Assembly: GCF_900129555.1 (NCBI RefSeq)
Contig: NZ_FQWC01000003.1
Coordinates: 372,001-436,000, forward strand
DNA length: 64,000 bases
DNA from: Flavobacterium defluvii
GTDB taxonomy: Bacteria > Bacteroidota > Bacteroidia > Flavobacteriales > Flavobacteriaceae
Direction of reading: 5' to 3'
The translations under genes were made by a program, and so were the position numbers. Shown here in pieces: positions 34,522-43,776 of the stretch. The notes under the pieces are model-generated. The model did not search any database and had not been told where the DNA came from. It saw only the letters and a list, made by a program, of their open reading frames with translations. Numbering within the stretch: the first letter of the stretch is position 1; the number at the start of each line of letters is the position of its first letter.

Positions 34522-35103
34522 TTATTTTTTATAAAAATTATTATGATCAATATATTCCCAAACTTTAGAAGGTAATAAGGGCTGAATATTTTTCCCTTCT
34601 TTTATGCTGTTCCGAATGAAAGTTGAAGAAATCTCTACAATTGGCGCATCAATAACATGAATTTTTGGATGCGATTTTAATTCGATATTTTCAGGTTCGT
34701 CTGAAATTCGCGGATAAACATAAATATTATGATTTTCAAGAATCACTTCATAATTTCTCCATTTGTGAAGCGTTTTCAAATTGTCTTCGCCCATAATTAA
34801 AGAAAATTCATGATTTGGATATTTCTCTTGTAAATGAGCGAGTGTAATCACTGTATAGCTTGGCTGAGGCAATTTAAATTCAATATCTGAAGGTTTTATT
34901 TTCGGATAATCTTCTGTGGCCAGAAAAACCATTTGAAGTCGTTGCTGATCGTCTAATAAAGTCGCTTTCTTTTTTAACGGATTATGTGGCGTAACAACCA
35001 TCCAGATCTGATCTAAATCTGCAAACTCGGCCATGTGATTCGCAATAATCAAATGACCAACATGAATAGGATTATATGTTCCGAAGTAAAGACCTATTTT
35101 CAT
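34522..35103 (-). CDS. nadD: Nicotinate-nucleotide adenylyltransferase
   Basis: Joins ATP and nicotinate mononucleotide to form deamido-NAD. The 193-residue protein opens with the nucleotidyltransferase motif GTYNPIHVGH (residues 8-17; Tyr-Asn replace the more common Phe-Asp) and ends with ISSTFIRNSI near residue 165, the second ATP-site motif. The stretch SLIMGEDNLKTLHKWRNYE is the usual substrate region. It is the third gene of yicC-gmk-nadD, 111 bases after gmk with a palindromic repeat between. Convergent to the NAMPT relic. Confidence 0.95.
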   Translation of the reverse strand: MKIGLYFGTYNPIHVGHLIIANHMAEFADLDQIWMVVTPHNPLKKKATLLDDQQRLQMVFLATEDYPKIKPSDIEFKLPQPSYTVITLAHLQEKYPNHEFSLIMGEDNLKTLHKWRNYEVILENHNIYVYPRISDEPENIELKSHPKIHVIDAPIVEISSTFIRNSIKEGKNIQPLLPSKVWEYIDHNNFYKK

Positions 35104-35115
35104 TTTTTATAGTTT

Positions 35116-35206
35116 CACAGAGAGTCGCTAAGATAGCACAAAGATTCGCAAAGTTTAGAATAATACTTTTGCGAATCCCGGTGTTTTTTCTTTGTGTATC
35201 TCTGTG
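35116..35206. repeat. CACAGAGA / CGCAAAG inverted-repeat element
   Basis: CACAGAGA (35116-35123) mirrors TCTCTGTG (35199-35206); inside, GCACAAAGATTCGCAAAG is mirrored by CTTTTGCGAATC and CTTTGTG. It fills the gap between gmk and nadD and resembles the element at 50899-50983. Confidence 0.7.
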
Positions 35207-35214
35207 GAATAAAA

Positions 35215-35787
35215 TTATTTATTTACAAACTCCTTTACAAGTTGATAAGCTTCTTCTTTAGCAGTATCTAAATCGTAGTTTTTAATAATAGTATCAAATT
35301 GAGGAGCTGTTGCCAATTCTACCGAAGCTTTTGCAATTCGCATATTGATTTTATCATCGCTTTCTGTTGAACGTTGTTTTAAGCGTCGTTTTAGTTCGTC
35401 AACACTGGGCGGTTTTACAAAAACTGCTAAAGTCTGTTCCGGGAATTTGTGTTTAATACGAAGGCCGCCGGCAACATCAATATCGAAAATTACATTTTTT
35501 CCCATAGCCCAGATTCTTTCAATTTCGGCTTTTAAAGTTCCGTAGAAATTATCGCGGTAAACTTCTTCCCATTCCAGGAATTCTTCAGCTTTAATGTGTT
35601 TTTTGAATTGTTCAAGCGAAATAAAATAATAATCTTTTCCGTGAACTTCTTCTCCGCGTGGGTCACGTGAAGCTGCTGAGATCGAAAATTCTAAGTTTAA
35701 ATCTTCTTTCCCTAATAAATGTTTTACTATAGTTGTTTTCCCTGATCCCGAAGGTGCTGAAAAAACAATTAATTTTCCTTTGTTCAT
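35215..35787 (-). CDS. gmk: Guanylate kinase
   Basis: Phosphorylates GMP to GDP in the cytoplasm. The 190-residue protein carries the P-loop APSGSGKTT (residues 11-19), the GMP-binding stretch SAASRDPRGEEVHGKDYYF, and the lid and base region VIFDIDVAGGLRIK and RLKQRSTESDDKINMRI. Length is normal. It lies 90 bases downstream of yicC in the same orientation, with a palindromic repeat between, an arrangement common in Bacteroidota. Confidence 0.96.
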   Translation of the reverse strand: MNKGKLIVFSAPSGSGKTTIVKHLLGKEDLNLEFSISAASRDPRGEEVHGKDYYFISLEQFKKHIKAEEFLEWEEVYRDNFYGTLKAEIERIWAMGKNVIFDIDVAGGLRIKHKFPEQTLAVFVKPPSVDELKRRLKQRSTESDDKINMRIAKASVELATAPQFDTIIKNYDLDTAKEEAYQLVKEFVNK

Positions 35788-35792
35788 TCTAT

Positions 35793-35880
35793 ATGCTTTA
35801 GGCTTTAGGCAGTAAGCCTTAAGCTTTAATTTGATTTGTTATTCAGCTTATAGCATATTGCTTATAGCTTACAGCTTTTA
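35793..35880. repeat. GCTTTAGGCTTTAGGC-type quasi-palindromic gap
   Basis: The left arm repeats GCTTTAGGCTTTAGGC and AGTAAGCCTTAAGC; the right arm has AGCTTATAGCATATTGC and TTATAGCTTACAGC, their imperfect complements. It occupies the whole yicC-gmk gap and touches the yicC stop codon. Confidence 0.65.
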
Positions 35881-36738
35881 AAGTACATTCAAAACCTGTT
35901 CTTTAATCTTCTCCAATTCATCTTTCATCATCACGACTAATTTCTGCATTTGAGCGTGATTTGATTTTGAACCCATAGTGTTGATTTCACGACCCATTTC
36001 TTGTGTAATGAAACCTAATTTTCGTCCATTAGCTTCGCTTCCGCCTAAAGTTTCAATGAAATAATCTAAGTGATTTGTTAAACGAACTTTTTCTTCAGTA
36101 ATATCTAATTTTTCAAGATAATAGATTAATTCTTGTTCAAAACGATTTTCATCAACATTAACCTGTAATTCTGAAATGGCAGTCTGGAGACGGTCTTTAA
36201 TTGCCTGAACACGTTCCGGATCTAATGCCAGAGTATCATTCATTAACTGACGAATATTACTAATTCTTAGATTGAATTCTTTCTCAAGAGATTCGCCTTC
36301 GTCTTTCCTGAAATTTAAAATGTTTTGTAATGCTTCGTCAATAATACTCTGAATTTGTTCCCAGTCATTTTCATCAATTTCTTCACGTTCTGTTTTTAAT
36401 GTATCAGGCATACGAACCGCCATTTTCATTAATTCAGTTTCATCAGCATCAGCATAAACTTCTCTCAATTGTGCTATGTAACTTTTTACAACGGGAACGT
36501 TTACTTTAGTTGAAGTTTGTTCTGCAGTACTTTCTACATAAATTGCAAAATCAATTTTTCCTCTTTCAAGTCTGGTCGAGATTTGAGTTCTTAAACCTAA
36601 TTCCATTTCACGGTAAACGGATGGCATTCTTACGTTTAAATCCAAACCTTTGCTATTTAAGGATTTTACTTCAACGGTAATTTTTTTTGTAGGCAATTGC
36701 AAAGAAGCTTTGCCAAACCCTGTCATAGATTGTATCAT
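35878..36738 (-). CDS. YicC family protein
   Basis: Protein of 286 residues started at MIQSMTGFGKAS (ATG at 36738), the canonical YicC opening; a longer frame upstream adds a hydrophobic stretch that homologues do not have. The N-terminal YicC domain (about 1-155, with VEVKSLNSKGLDLNVRMP) and the C-terminal DUF1732 domain (about 205-286, with EANGRKLGFITQEMGREINT and GSKSNHAQMQKLVV) are both clear. YicC has been reported as an endoribonuclease in Escherichia coli; its role here is inferred only. First gene of yicC-gmk-nadD. Confidence 0.92.
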   Translation of the reverse strand: MIQSMTGFGKASLQLPTKKITVEVKSLNSKGLDLNVRMPSVYREMELGLRTQISTRLERGKIDFAIYVESTAEQTSTKVNVPVVKSYIAQLREVYADADETELMKMAVRMPDTLKTEREEIDENDWEQIQSIIDEALQNILNFRKDEGESLEKEFNLRISNIRQLMNDTLALDPERVQAIKDRLQTAISELQVNVDENRFEQELIYYLEKLDITEEKVRLTNHLDYFIETLGGSEANGRKLGFITQEMGREINTMGSKSNHAQMQKLVVMMKDELEKIKEQVLNVL

Positions 36739-36757
36739 ATAATTGAGTATAAAGGCG

Positions 36758-36765
36758 CAAAGATA
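36758..36765 (-). promoter_or_regulatory. Promoter -7 element for yicC-gmk-nadD
   Basis: Reads TATCTTTG on the minus strand, exact TAnnTTTG match, 20 bases upstream of the chosen yicC start; this also supports that start. Confidence 0.5.
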
Positions 36766-36841
36766 AATAAAACTTTCTGTATTCGATTGCAAAATAGTGT
36801 TCAGTCACAGTTTTCAGTCTTACAGAAAAAAAATTAAGATT

Positions 36842-37189
36842 TTAGCTTAAAGCGTTTATTACTTCGGCTACATTTTTTTGGCTGTTGCCGATGTAAATTT
36901 TGCCATCAATAATAAAAACCGGACGGCTTAAAAAAGTGTAATGTTCTAATATGTATTTTTTAAAATCTGCCTCAGTCAAAGATTTATCTTTTAGACCCAT
37001 TGATTTGTACAATTGTGCTTTTTTGCTGAATAATGCTTCATAGCTTCCTGAAAGTTTATACATTTCTTCCAGTTCAGTTTCGGTAATTGGATCTTGTTTA
37101 ATATCGTGAAAAACCAAATTGTTTTTCGGCAGACTTTTGATGATTTTGCGACAAGTATCGCATGAAGCTAGATAATATATTTTATTCAT
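36842..37189 (-). CDS. ArsC/Spx-family thioredoxin-fold protein
   Basis: Protein of 115 residues started at MNKIYYLASCDTCRK; the longer frame adds a leader not typical of the family. Cys10 and Cys13 form a CxxC pair at the head of the thioredoxin-like fold, and the later LSRPVFIIDGKIYIGNS matches the ArsC family block around its conserved Arg-Pro. Members are arsenate reductases or Spx-like redox regulators. No arsenic genes are near, so a general thiol-redox function is more likely than arsenate resistance. Monocistronic and divergent from the DinB-family gene. Confidence 0.85.
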   Translation of the reverse strand: MNKIYYLASCDTCRKIIKSLPKNNLVFHDIKQDPITETELEEMYKLSGSYEALFSKKAQLYKSMGLKDKSLTEADFKKYILEHYTFLSRPVFIIDGKIYIGNSQKNVAEVINALS

Positions 37190-37267
37190 TTTTTTCAAAT
37201 TTGTTAGAATGCAAAGAAAATCCATTTGAAGCTTAAAATTGTCTAATTTTAGAAAAAAAATAAAATT

Positions 37268-37723
37268 ATGAGTTCAGTTTTTGAAACGCAGAAAACAATT
37301 AGAGAAATCCTGGTAAAAGTCTTGGATAATAATTCATTAGAACAATTAAACAAAATCCCAAGCGGATTTAAAAATAATTTAATTTGGAATGTGGCGCATT
37401 GTATAGCTTCACAGCAGATTTTGGTCTATAAATTATCAGGTTTGCCTTTACATGTTTCGGATGAATTTATTGGCAAATATTCAAAAGGGACAAAACCTGA
37501 AGCTGATGTTACTAAAGAGGAAGTTGATGAGATTAGAAATTTGCTTATAAGTACTTTACAGCAAACAGAAGATGATTTTAAAAACAATGTTTTTACTAAT
37601 TATAATCAATACAAAACAAGCATGGGTTTTGATCTCACAAATGTTCAGGAAGCGCTTGACTTTGTGAGTTATCATGAAGGAATTCATTCCGGAATTATAA
37701 TGAGTATTAAAAAGTTTATTTAA
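37268..37723 (+). CDS. DinB-family protein
   Basis: Protein of 151 residues with the four-helix-bundle pattern of the DinB/YfiT superfamily. The metal-binding histidines are at NVAHCIASQQ (His about residue 49) and YHEGIHSGI (about 138 and 142). Members include bacillithiol-S-transferases and other thiol transferases; activity here is not known. It is divergent from the ArsC/Spx-like gene, which suggests a thiol-stress pairing by inference only. Its stop codon touches a perfect palindrome that acts as the shared terminator. Confidence 0.85.
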   Translation: MSSVFETQKTIREILVKVLDNNSLEQLNKIPSGFKNNLIWNVAHCIASQQILVYKLSGLPLHVSDEFIGKYSKGTKPEADVTKEEVDEIRNLLISTLQQTEDDFKNNVFTNYNQYKTSMGFDLTNVQEALDFVSYHEGIHSGIIMSIKKFI

Positions 37724-37758
37724 AAAAATCCAGTCTTGAATTCAAGACTGGATTTTTT
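37723..37758. terminator. Perfect 36-base palindrome, bidirectional terminator
   Basis: AAAAAATCCAGTCTTGAA and its exact complement follow each other without a gap, so both strands carry the same hairpin with A and T runs. It overlaps the last base of the DinB-family stop and the first base of the RlpA-like stop. Confidence 0.88.
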
Positions 37759-38249
37759 TATTCTATAATTGTTTCAATTGTCACTTTCATAGCACCTGCA
37801 CCTTTGTGCTTTGTGATTTCCATAAAAGCCCTTTTCGAAAGATCTATTTCACGGGTTTTTACAAATGGACCACGATCTGTAATTTTTACGATTACAAATT
37901 TTCCGTTAGCTTCGTTAGTTACTTTAACTCTTGTTCCAAAAGGAAGTTTTTTGTGTGCAGCAGTGTATTTATTGTTATTAAATCTACTGCCGTCAGCAGT
38001 TTTTTTACCATTAAAACGATCAGCATAGTAGGAGGCATGAGCGTTTTTTTTATATGTTTTCAATTTTAAACCTTTATCTGTAAATACTGAGTCGGTTGGT
38101 AGTGCAATAATAGTAGGTTTTGCATTTTTTACAGTATCCTGAATAACTTTGGGTTCAGTAGTAGGTTTGGTCTGGCTTACAACATAAGTAAAACAACTTA
38201 TAAAAGCTGCTGTAAGTGTTGTGATTACAATGTTTTTTTTGTTTTTCAT
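37758..38249 (-). CDS. RlpA-like double-psi beta-barrel protein
   Basis: Exported protein of 163 residues. A signal sequence of about 25 residues is followed by a Pro/Thr/Lys-rich linker and a double-psi beta barrel (about 72-163), with ASYYADRFNGKKTADGSRFN and LPFGTRVKVTN, then IVKITDRGPF. This last block carries the conserved Asp of the lytic transglycosylase-type active site. RlpA proteins trim or bind peptidoglycan. The SPOR domain of enterobacterial RlpA is absent, usual for short Bacteroidota versions. Its transcript ends in the perfect palindrome next to the stop. Confidence 0.88.
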   Translation of the reverse strand: MKNKKNIVITTLTAAFISCFTYVVSQTKPTTEPKVIQDTVKNAKPTIIALPTDSVFTDKGLKLKTYKKNAHASYYADRFNGKKTADGSRFNNNKYTAAHKKLPFGTRVKVTNEANGKFVIVKITDRGPFVKTREIDLSKRAFMEITKHKGAGAMKVTIETIIE

Positions 38250-38304
38250 GGGTTATTTTTTTCAGACTTGGGGAGTTTGTACAAATAATATGCCATCATA
38301 AAAA

Positions 38305-38325
38305 AAGTCCTAAACTCTAGGACTT
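38305..38325 (-). terminator. Terminator of the membrane protein gene at 38333
   Basis: AAGTCCTA (38305-38312) pairs with TAGGACTT (38318-38325); on the minus strand a run of T follows. It is seven bases after the stop codon. Confidence 0.75.
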
Positions 38326-38332
38326 CATTCGT

Positions 38333-38755
38333 TTAGAACCATAGGCTCCAAGGTATTCTGCTTAAAATTAGGATTAATCCTAATCCATAATAAATTGCGA
38401 AGGTTTTAAATTTAGCTTCGCTGTTAATTAGTTTTTTATGTTTTGACCATCCGATAGTTATCAAAACTATAGCTATTAAATTGATTAGCGGATGCTCTAA
38501 AGATGTTAGTCTTAATGCTGCATTAGACATTTGACCGAAAGCATCTTTCCCTAATGGAGAAACAAAATAAAGTATTAATCCGATTAGTAATTGTGTATGA
38601 GTTCCGATTAATGCAAATAAAGATATTTTACGATCTTTTGCTGTAAATTCTTTTTTAGAAGTCAGGCCGATGATTGAATTGATTACTGCGAACAGTAAAA
38701 GCAACAATGCTAAATATGCCCATCCAGAGTGTAGTTGTTTTAGAAAAGGGTACAT
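38333..38755 (-). CDS. Four-helix membrane protein, unknown function
   Basis: Protein of 140 residues started at MYPFLKQLHSGWAYL. Four hydrophobic segments are visible: AYLALLLLLFAVINSIIGL, the region around LFALIGTHTQLLIGLILYF, LINLIAIVLITIGW and IYYGLGLILILSRIPW. His residues near the membrane ends (LKQLHSGWAY, IGTHTQL, SLEHPLIN) recall small b-type cytochrome-like proteins, but haem binding is not shown. It is not linked to an obvious partner. Real gene by length, terminator and hydrophobic pattern. Confidence 0.75.
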   Translation of the reverse strand: MYPFLKQLHSGWAYLALLLLLFAVINSIIGLTSKKEFTAKDRKISLFALIGTHTQLLIGLILYFVSPLGKDAFGQMSNAALRLTSLEHPLINLIAIVLITIGWSKHKKLINSEAKFKTFAIYYGLGLILILSRIPWSLWF

Positions 38756-38804
38756 AAACTGTATTTTTTTGTTAAAAACAAATATAACAAAATTGGTCAT
38801 AAAA

Positions 38805-38837
38805 AAACGGCATTGAGTTTAAAAGTCAATGCCGTTT
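38805..38837 (-). terminator. Terminator of the TonB-dependent receptor gene
   Basis: AAACGGCATTGA (38805-38816) pairs perfectly with TCAATGCCGTTT (38826-38837); on the minus strand a T run follows. Confidence 0.82.
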
Positions 38838-38862
38838 ATGATATTTATTTAGATTCTAAATA

Positions 38863-41694
38863 TTAGAAATCGTAACGTAAACTAAAGTTCCAAGTTCTAC
38901 CGAAACCGAAGAATACTTGGTTAGCATTAGCTACACCGTTGTATAATCTACCATTAGATGCATAAGTTCCTAAAGCAGGATTTGTTGAACTTACGTTGTC
39001 ATCTGCAAAAATGTTAGTTCTTGATTCAGCAATGTAAATTTTATCAAATAAGTTATTGATGTTTAATCTGAAATTAACAGATTTATCTTTGTTTTTACCT
39101 GTTAACATTTTATAAGAGAAACCTGCATCAAATAAGCCATAAGAAGGTAGTTCTAATGCCCCTTTGTTAGTTGGGCTAGTAAAGTTAACCGGGCTTAATC
39201 CAGCATATAATTTGTCGTTATAGTTGTAGTTAGCATCAACAGTTACTCTTGTTAAAACTTCGTAAGAAGCTCCTAGAGAAGCTGTCATTTGAGCAGCATC
39301 ACCAACTTTTACTTTATCCATATACACAGTCGCTGCAGTATATCCTGTTACAGGGGTGTTATCTGCTTGGTAGTATGCATTAACAGTTGCATTTCCTTTG
39401 TATTCCCAAATTCCATAAGAGAACATAGCATTAACTTTGAATTTATCAGTAATATTTGAATAACCTTCAAACTCAATTCCAGAGTGAACCTCGTTAAGTC
39501 CTGTAAATTCAGTATAAGTTGTGTTGGCTACAATTCCTCCACCTGCTGGAAGAGCATTACCTTTTAAGTATCTGTCATTCCAATTTGTATTGTAAACGTT
39601 TACAGTAGCATTAAAGAATCTAGAACGGAAACCATATCCAGCTTCAAATCCAATAATTTTCTCATTAGTAAGATTAGGGTTTACTGTAGATCTATTGTTT
39701 GGATAAACAGAGTTAAAGAACGGTTGTCTTGAGTAGTATCCAGCATTAACGTAAACATTATGTTTCTCGTTCAAATTGTAGTTAGCACCTCCTTTTACGT
39801 TTCCACCTAAGATGTTTTCGTAATCTGTAGAAGACAATGGATCAGTTGGTAAGTATACAAAGTTATCTTCTCTTTTAAATCCTTGTTGTGAGATTGCTCC
39901 TTGTACGAAAGCAGTTAAATCATTTTTAGAGTACTCTAATTGAGTAAATGCTCCATACCATCTAACTTTTCCAGTACTGTTAAATGAAACTTTTTCATAG
40001 CTTTTTTTGTCGAAAACATTCCATTGAACATCTGTAGGGTAAGTTGTTGTAATGTGTCTTCCAGCTGGTTTTTGACTAGCAACAAAGTTGTCAAAATATT
40101 CATCACCACCTAATAAATCATTTACTACTGTAAAGTGGTATCCTGTGTAAGTTCTAGCATCAAGACCAAAATCCAATGTTAATGTGCTAGATAATTTTTT
40201 GTTTAAGTTAATTACCGCACCATACCAGTCATGAGAGTTGATTGATGAAGTTTGAGAAATACCAGAAGTATTTATAGATGTATTTGCATTATAATCAGTA
40301 TTTGCTCCACTAAAGTAAGAACTGTTTTGGAAAAGCCCACCAATTCTTTGTCTTGTTTGAGGTCCAGTAAGTCCGCCAATAGTAACAGTTTGGCCAGAGT
40401 TGTAAGCTACAATTTTATCGTAATTAATCGATCCGTCAGGATTTCTGAAAGCTAAAACGTCATTATATCCTTTTCCTTTAATACCACCAGTTGCACTAGC
40501 TCCCGCACCACGTCCCATAGAAGCATAAAGAACAGAAGAAAGTTTTGTAGTTTCGTTGATTTTGTAATCCCAGTTAAACGATGCGATAGGTTTGTGATAG
40601 TAGTTTTTTCTAATGTTATACTCTTCACCATTTAAATAACCTGTATCTGCATTATAACGAATGTTTGGTCTGTCAAGAGAACCATATTGTTGGTAAACAG
40701 CAATTGTAGAAGCTGTACTTCTTTGGTTGTGCCATTGTGGAGCACCAGTTACAGTTAATTGAAAATCGTGTTTATCATTTTTAGTAGAATACCCTAAAGC
40801 AATGAAGTAGTTAGAACCATCAAATGCAGTTCCATCAACATAACCATCTCCCATTGTATGAGATAATAATACAGAAGCAGAAAGACCGTTTTCTAATTTT
40901 CCTGTGTTGTAAGAACCTTGAACTTTGAAGTTTCTTCCATTTCCAAATCCAGAAGAGAAAGATCCTCCTTCTTTTTTGTCAGAAGATTTAGTAACAATGT
41001 TGATAGTACCTCCTACAGATGGAGTAGCCAATTTAGAAGAACCTAAACCTCTTTGAACCTGCATAGCAGATGTTACATCTGATAAACCAGCCCAGTTACT
41101 CCAGTAAACAGAACCATTTTCCATGTCGTTAACTGGCATACCGTTAATCATAACAGCAATGTTGTTTTGGTTAAATCCACGGATGTTAATTCTAGAATCT
41201 CCAAATCCACCCCCTGATTTAGTAACGTAAACAGATGGAGTGTTTCTTAAAATTTCAGGAAATTCTTGAGTACCAAGTTTTTCTTGAATCTCAGCTGCTT
41301 TAATTGTAGAAACAGCAACCGGAGTTTTTCTGTCTTTAGCGATATCGACTACTGTACTTTTAACAACAATTTCACTTAATTCGTTTGAGTTTGATGTCAA
41401 AACGATAGTTCCTAAGTTAGTAGTTGCACCATTTGAAACTGAAAATTTAACAGTTTGGTTTTCGTAACCTAAGTAAGAGATAACAATTTCTCCTACGCTT
41501 GTTGTTGAATTGAGGGTAAATTTACCATCAAAATCTGTTGAAGTTGCCGTAGAAGATCCTTTGATCTGTACGTTTGCTCCTGGTAATGAACCTGTACCAT
41601 CGGTAATAGTACCAGTAACTTTTCCTTGAGAAAATACGGTTGAAACTATCATAAAAAATAGTCCAGTAAGTAACCAATTTTTCATTTTCTTCAT
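38863..41694 (-). CDS. TonB-dependent receptor with carboxypeptidase-regulatory-like domain
   Basis: Outer-membrane transporter of 943 residues: signal peptide (about 1-22, ending STVFSQ), a CarboxypepD-reg-like domain (about 24-110, with LPGANVQIKGSSTATSTDFDG), a plug (about 125-235, with FPEILRNTPSVYVTKSGGGF and VQRGLGSSKLATPSVGGTINI) and a beta barrel ending in an aromatic residue (SLRYDF). Unlike the receptor at 3068 it has no SusD partner and is monocistronic, so a non-glycan or unknown ligand is possible. Its codon use looks different from the PUL genes, with more T-rich and regular codons, suggesting high expression. Substrate cannot be told from the sequence. Confidence 0.93.
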   Translation of the reverse strand: MKKMKNWLLTGLFFMIVSTVFSQGKVTGTITDGTGSLPGANVQIKGSSTATSTDFDGKFTLNSTTSVGEIVISYLGYENQTVKFSVSNGATTNLGTIVLTSNSNELSEIVVKSTVVDIAKDRKTPVAVSTIKAAEIQEKLGTQEFPEILRNTPSVYVTKSGGGFGDSRINIRGFNQNNIAVMINGMPVNDMENGSVYWSNWAGLSDVTSAMQVQRGLGSSKLATPSVGGTINIVTKSSDKKEGGSFSSGFGNGRNFKVQGSYNTGKLENGLSASVLLSHTMGDGYVDGTAFDGSNYFIALGYSTKNDKHDFQLTVTGAPQWHNQRSTASTIAVYQQYGSLDRPNIRYNADTGYLNGEEYNIRKNYYHKPIASFNWDYKINETTKLSSVLYASMGRGAGASATGGIKGKGYNDVLAFRNPDGSINYDKIVAYNSGQTVTIGGLTGPQTRQRIGGLFQNSSYFSGANTDYNANTSINTSGISQTSSINSHDWYGAVINLNKKLSSTLTLDFGLDARTYTGYHFTVVNDLLGGDEYFDNFVASQKPAGRHITTTYPTDVQWNVFDKKSYEKVSFNSTGKVRWYGAFTQLEYSKNDLTAFVQGAISQQGFKREDNFVYLPTDPLSSTDYENILGGNVKGGANYNLNEKHNVYVNAGYYSRQPFFNSVYPNNRSTVNPNLTNEKIIGFEAGYGFRSRFFNATVNVYNTNWNDRYLKGNALPAGGGIVANTTYTEFTGLNEVHSGIEFEGYSNITDKFKVNAMFSYGIWEYKGNATVNAYYQADNTPVTGYTAATVYMDKVKVGDAAQMTASLGASYEVLTRVTVDANYNYNDKLYAGLSPVNFTSPTNKGALELPSYGLFDAGFSYKMLTGKNKDKSVNFRLNINNLFDKIYIAESRTNIFADDNVSSTNPALGTYASNGRLYNGVANANQVFFGFGRTWNFSLRYDF

Positions 41695-42012
41695 TTGTTC
41701 TTTAAGTTTATTGTTTTTGGCAAAATTATAACAATTAAATCAGATAATGTTATCAAAATGTTAAGAAAAATCAGTTTTACACTTTGTGCTGCGTATTAAA
41801 ATGAATTTGTTGATTTTATTTAACTAAAATCATGTTTTATTGAATTTAGATATTTGTATTTTGTTAAAATGATAATATTTTGCACAGTGTTGTAGCGCTA
41901 AACCTTCAATAATTCTTAAAAAAGGGGATTTTTGCTGCTGTTTTATACGAAAAAACGCCTTAATTTTTGTAAATCAAGGCGTTTCATATTTTAATGGAAA
42001 TTTTCTCTATTC
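41695..42012. other. Gap between pgi and the TonB receptor gene
   Basis: This 318-base gap has no gene. Its right part is the pgi terminator (41953-41984). The left part must hold the receptor promoter; TAATTTTG on the minus strand around 41722-41729 is an exact -7 match but has its nearest TTG about 25 bases away. Confidence 0.45.
41953..41984 (-). terminator. Terminator of pgi
   Basis: AAACGCCTT (41953-41961) pairs with AAGGCGTTT (41976-41984), 14-base loop, T run on the minus strand. Confidence 0.78.
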
Positions 42013-43656
42013 TTATTTATTTTTCAAAAAATGGTCTAATAAAAACGAAGTTGAACTGTCATGACTTTTAACCATTTTGGAATTTATTTCGTCTAAAATT
42101 GAATTCGCCAATTGCTTTCCTAATTCAACTCCCCATTGATCAAAACTGAAAATATTCCAGATAACTCCCTGAACAAAAATCTTATGCTCATATAATGCAA
42201 TCAGCGAACCTAAAGATTTTGGCGTTAATTTTTGAATAAGGATTGTATTCGTTGGTTTGTTTCCTGTGAAAACCTTAAATGGTAACAAGTAAGAAGCTTT
42301 CTCTGCAGATAAACCTTGTTTGTCAAATTCAGCCTGAACTTGAGTTTCAGTTTTTCCGTTCATTAATGCTTCGGTTTGAGCGAAGAAATTTGACATTAAT
42401 TTATCATGGTGATCTTCATTTCCGTAAAGTGGTTTTACGAATCCAACAAAATCTGTTGGAATCAATTTTGTTCCCTGATGAATTAATTGAAAAAAGGCGT
42501 GCTGAGAATTTGTTCCCGGCTCTCCCCAAATAATAGTTCCAGTTTGGTAGTTAACAGGTTTTCCGTCACGACCAACACTTTTTCCGTTACTTTCCATAAA
42601 TGCCTGTTGCAAGTAAGGGGCTAATTTTGATAAATATTGTGTATACGGAATCAAAGCTTCACTTTCAGCTCCAAAGAAATTGTTATACCAAATGCTTAAT
42701 AAAGCTAATATTACCGGAATGTTTTCATCAAATTCTGCTGATTTAAAATGCTCATCCATTTCGTTAGCACCCTTCAATAAATCATTATAATTATCAAAAC
42801 CAATAGCCAGAGCGATGCTTAAACCAACGGCACTCCATAAAGAAAATCTTCCTCCAACCCAGTCCCACATTGGGAAAACATTTTCAGGATTAATTCCAAA
42901 TTCTGTTACTTTTTGAATATTAGTTGAAACCGCCACGAAGTGTTTTGCAATATCTTCCTGTTTTGCCGATTTTAAAAACCATTCTTTAATAGTTTCAGAA
43001 TTTGAAAGCGTTTCCTGAGTTGTAAAAGTTTTAGAAACAATAACAAAAAGTGTTGTTTCAGGATTTAATTTTTTAATAATTTCATTTACGTGGTCACCGT
43101 CAACATTCGAAACGAAATGTGTATTCAGGTGATTTTTGTAAAATTGTAAAGCTTCAACAGCCATAACCGGACCAAGGTCAGAACCACCAATTCCAATATT
43201 TACAATATCTGTAAAAGCTTTTCCTGTAAAACCTTTTCTTTCTCCAGAAATAACTTCCTGAGTAAAGTTTTTAATTTTATTTTTTACTTCATAAACTTCC
43301 GGAATCACATTTTCTCCGTCAACTTTAATCACTGCCGATTCCGGAGCGCGCAAAGCCGTATGTAAAACAGCTCTGTTTTCAGTTTGGTTAATTAATTCTC
43401 CTCCAAAATATTGAGCAATTGCATCTTTTAATCCAATTGAATTTGCCAGTTCTAGTAAAAGAGAAATAGTTTCCTGACTAATATTGTTTTTAGAATAATC
43501 TACTAAAAAGTCATTCCATTGTAAGTGAAATTTTTCAGCACGAGCACCATCTTGCTGAAATAATTCTTGTATCGTTGTTCCGTGAATAGCGTTAAAGTGA
43601 TTTTGGAGATTTTTCCACGCTTCAGTCCCGGTTGGGTTTGTTGTGTTTAAAGCCAT
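42013..43656 (-). CDS. pgi: Glucose-6-phosphate isomerase
   Basis: Interconverts glucose-6-phosphate and fructose-6-phosphate, so it feeds the glucose freed from xyloglucan into glycolysis. The 547-residue length fits the long PGI family. Family blocks are [16 protein letters not shown] (about 155-170), [15 protein letters not shown] (about 208-222), the signature [16 protein letters not shown] and [18 protein letters not shown] with the active-site His, and [17 protein letters not shown] near the C-terminus. Monocistronic, with its own promoter and terminator. Confidence 0.97.
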   Translation of the reverse strand: MALNTTNPTGTEAWKNLQNHFNAIHGTTIQELFQQDGARAEKFHLQWNDFLVDYSKNNISQETISLLLELANSIGLKDAIAQYFGGELINQTENRAVLHTALRAPESAVIKVDGENVIPEVYEVKNKIKNFTQEVISGERKGFTGKAFTDIVNIGIGGSDLGPVMAVEALQFYKNHLNTHFVSNVDGDHVNEIIKKLNPETTLFVIVSKTFTTQETLSNSETIKEWFLKSAKQEDIAKHFVAVSTNIQKVTEFGINPENVFPMWDWVGGRFSLWSAVGLSIALAIGFDNYNDLLKGANEMDEHFKSAEFDENIPVILALLSIWYNNFFGAESEALIPYTQYLSKLAPYLQQAFMESNGKSVGRDGKPVNYQTGTIIWGEPGTNSQHAFFQLIHQGTKLIPTDFVGFVKPLYGNEDHHDKLMSNFFAQTEALMNGKTETQVQAEFDKQGLSAEKASYLLPFKVFTGNKPTNTILIQKLTPKSLGSLIALYEHKIFVQGVIWNIFSFDQWGVELGKQLANSILDEINSKMVKSHDSSTSFLLDHFLKNK

Positions 43657-43693
43657 TTGTATTTTATTATTGAGATTGTTTTTTTTAGAAACA

Positions 43694-43701
43694 CAAAAAT
43701 A
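43694..43701 (-). promoter_or_regulatory. Promoter -7 element for pgi
   Basis: Reads TATTTTTG on the minus strand (exact TAnnTTTG), 38 bases upstream of the pgi start. Confidence 0.4.
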
Positions 43702-43776
43702 CTCAAATAACTTTTAAAAGGCTCACGCTTCATGATTATATAACAATTAGTTGCGAAAACGTTTTATGAAACTACA

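Noticed and set aside
36842..37189. Arsenic resistance from the ArsC-like gene
   Set aside because: No arsR, arsB or acr3 gene is near; the short CxxC protein fits the broader Spx/ArsC family.
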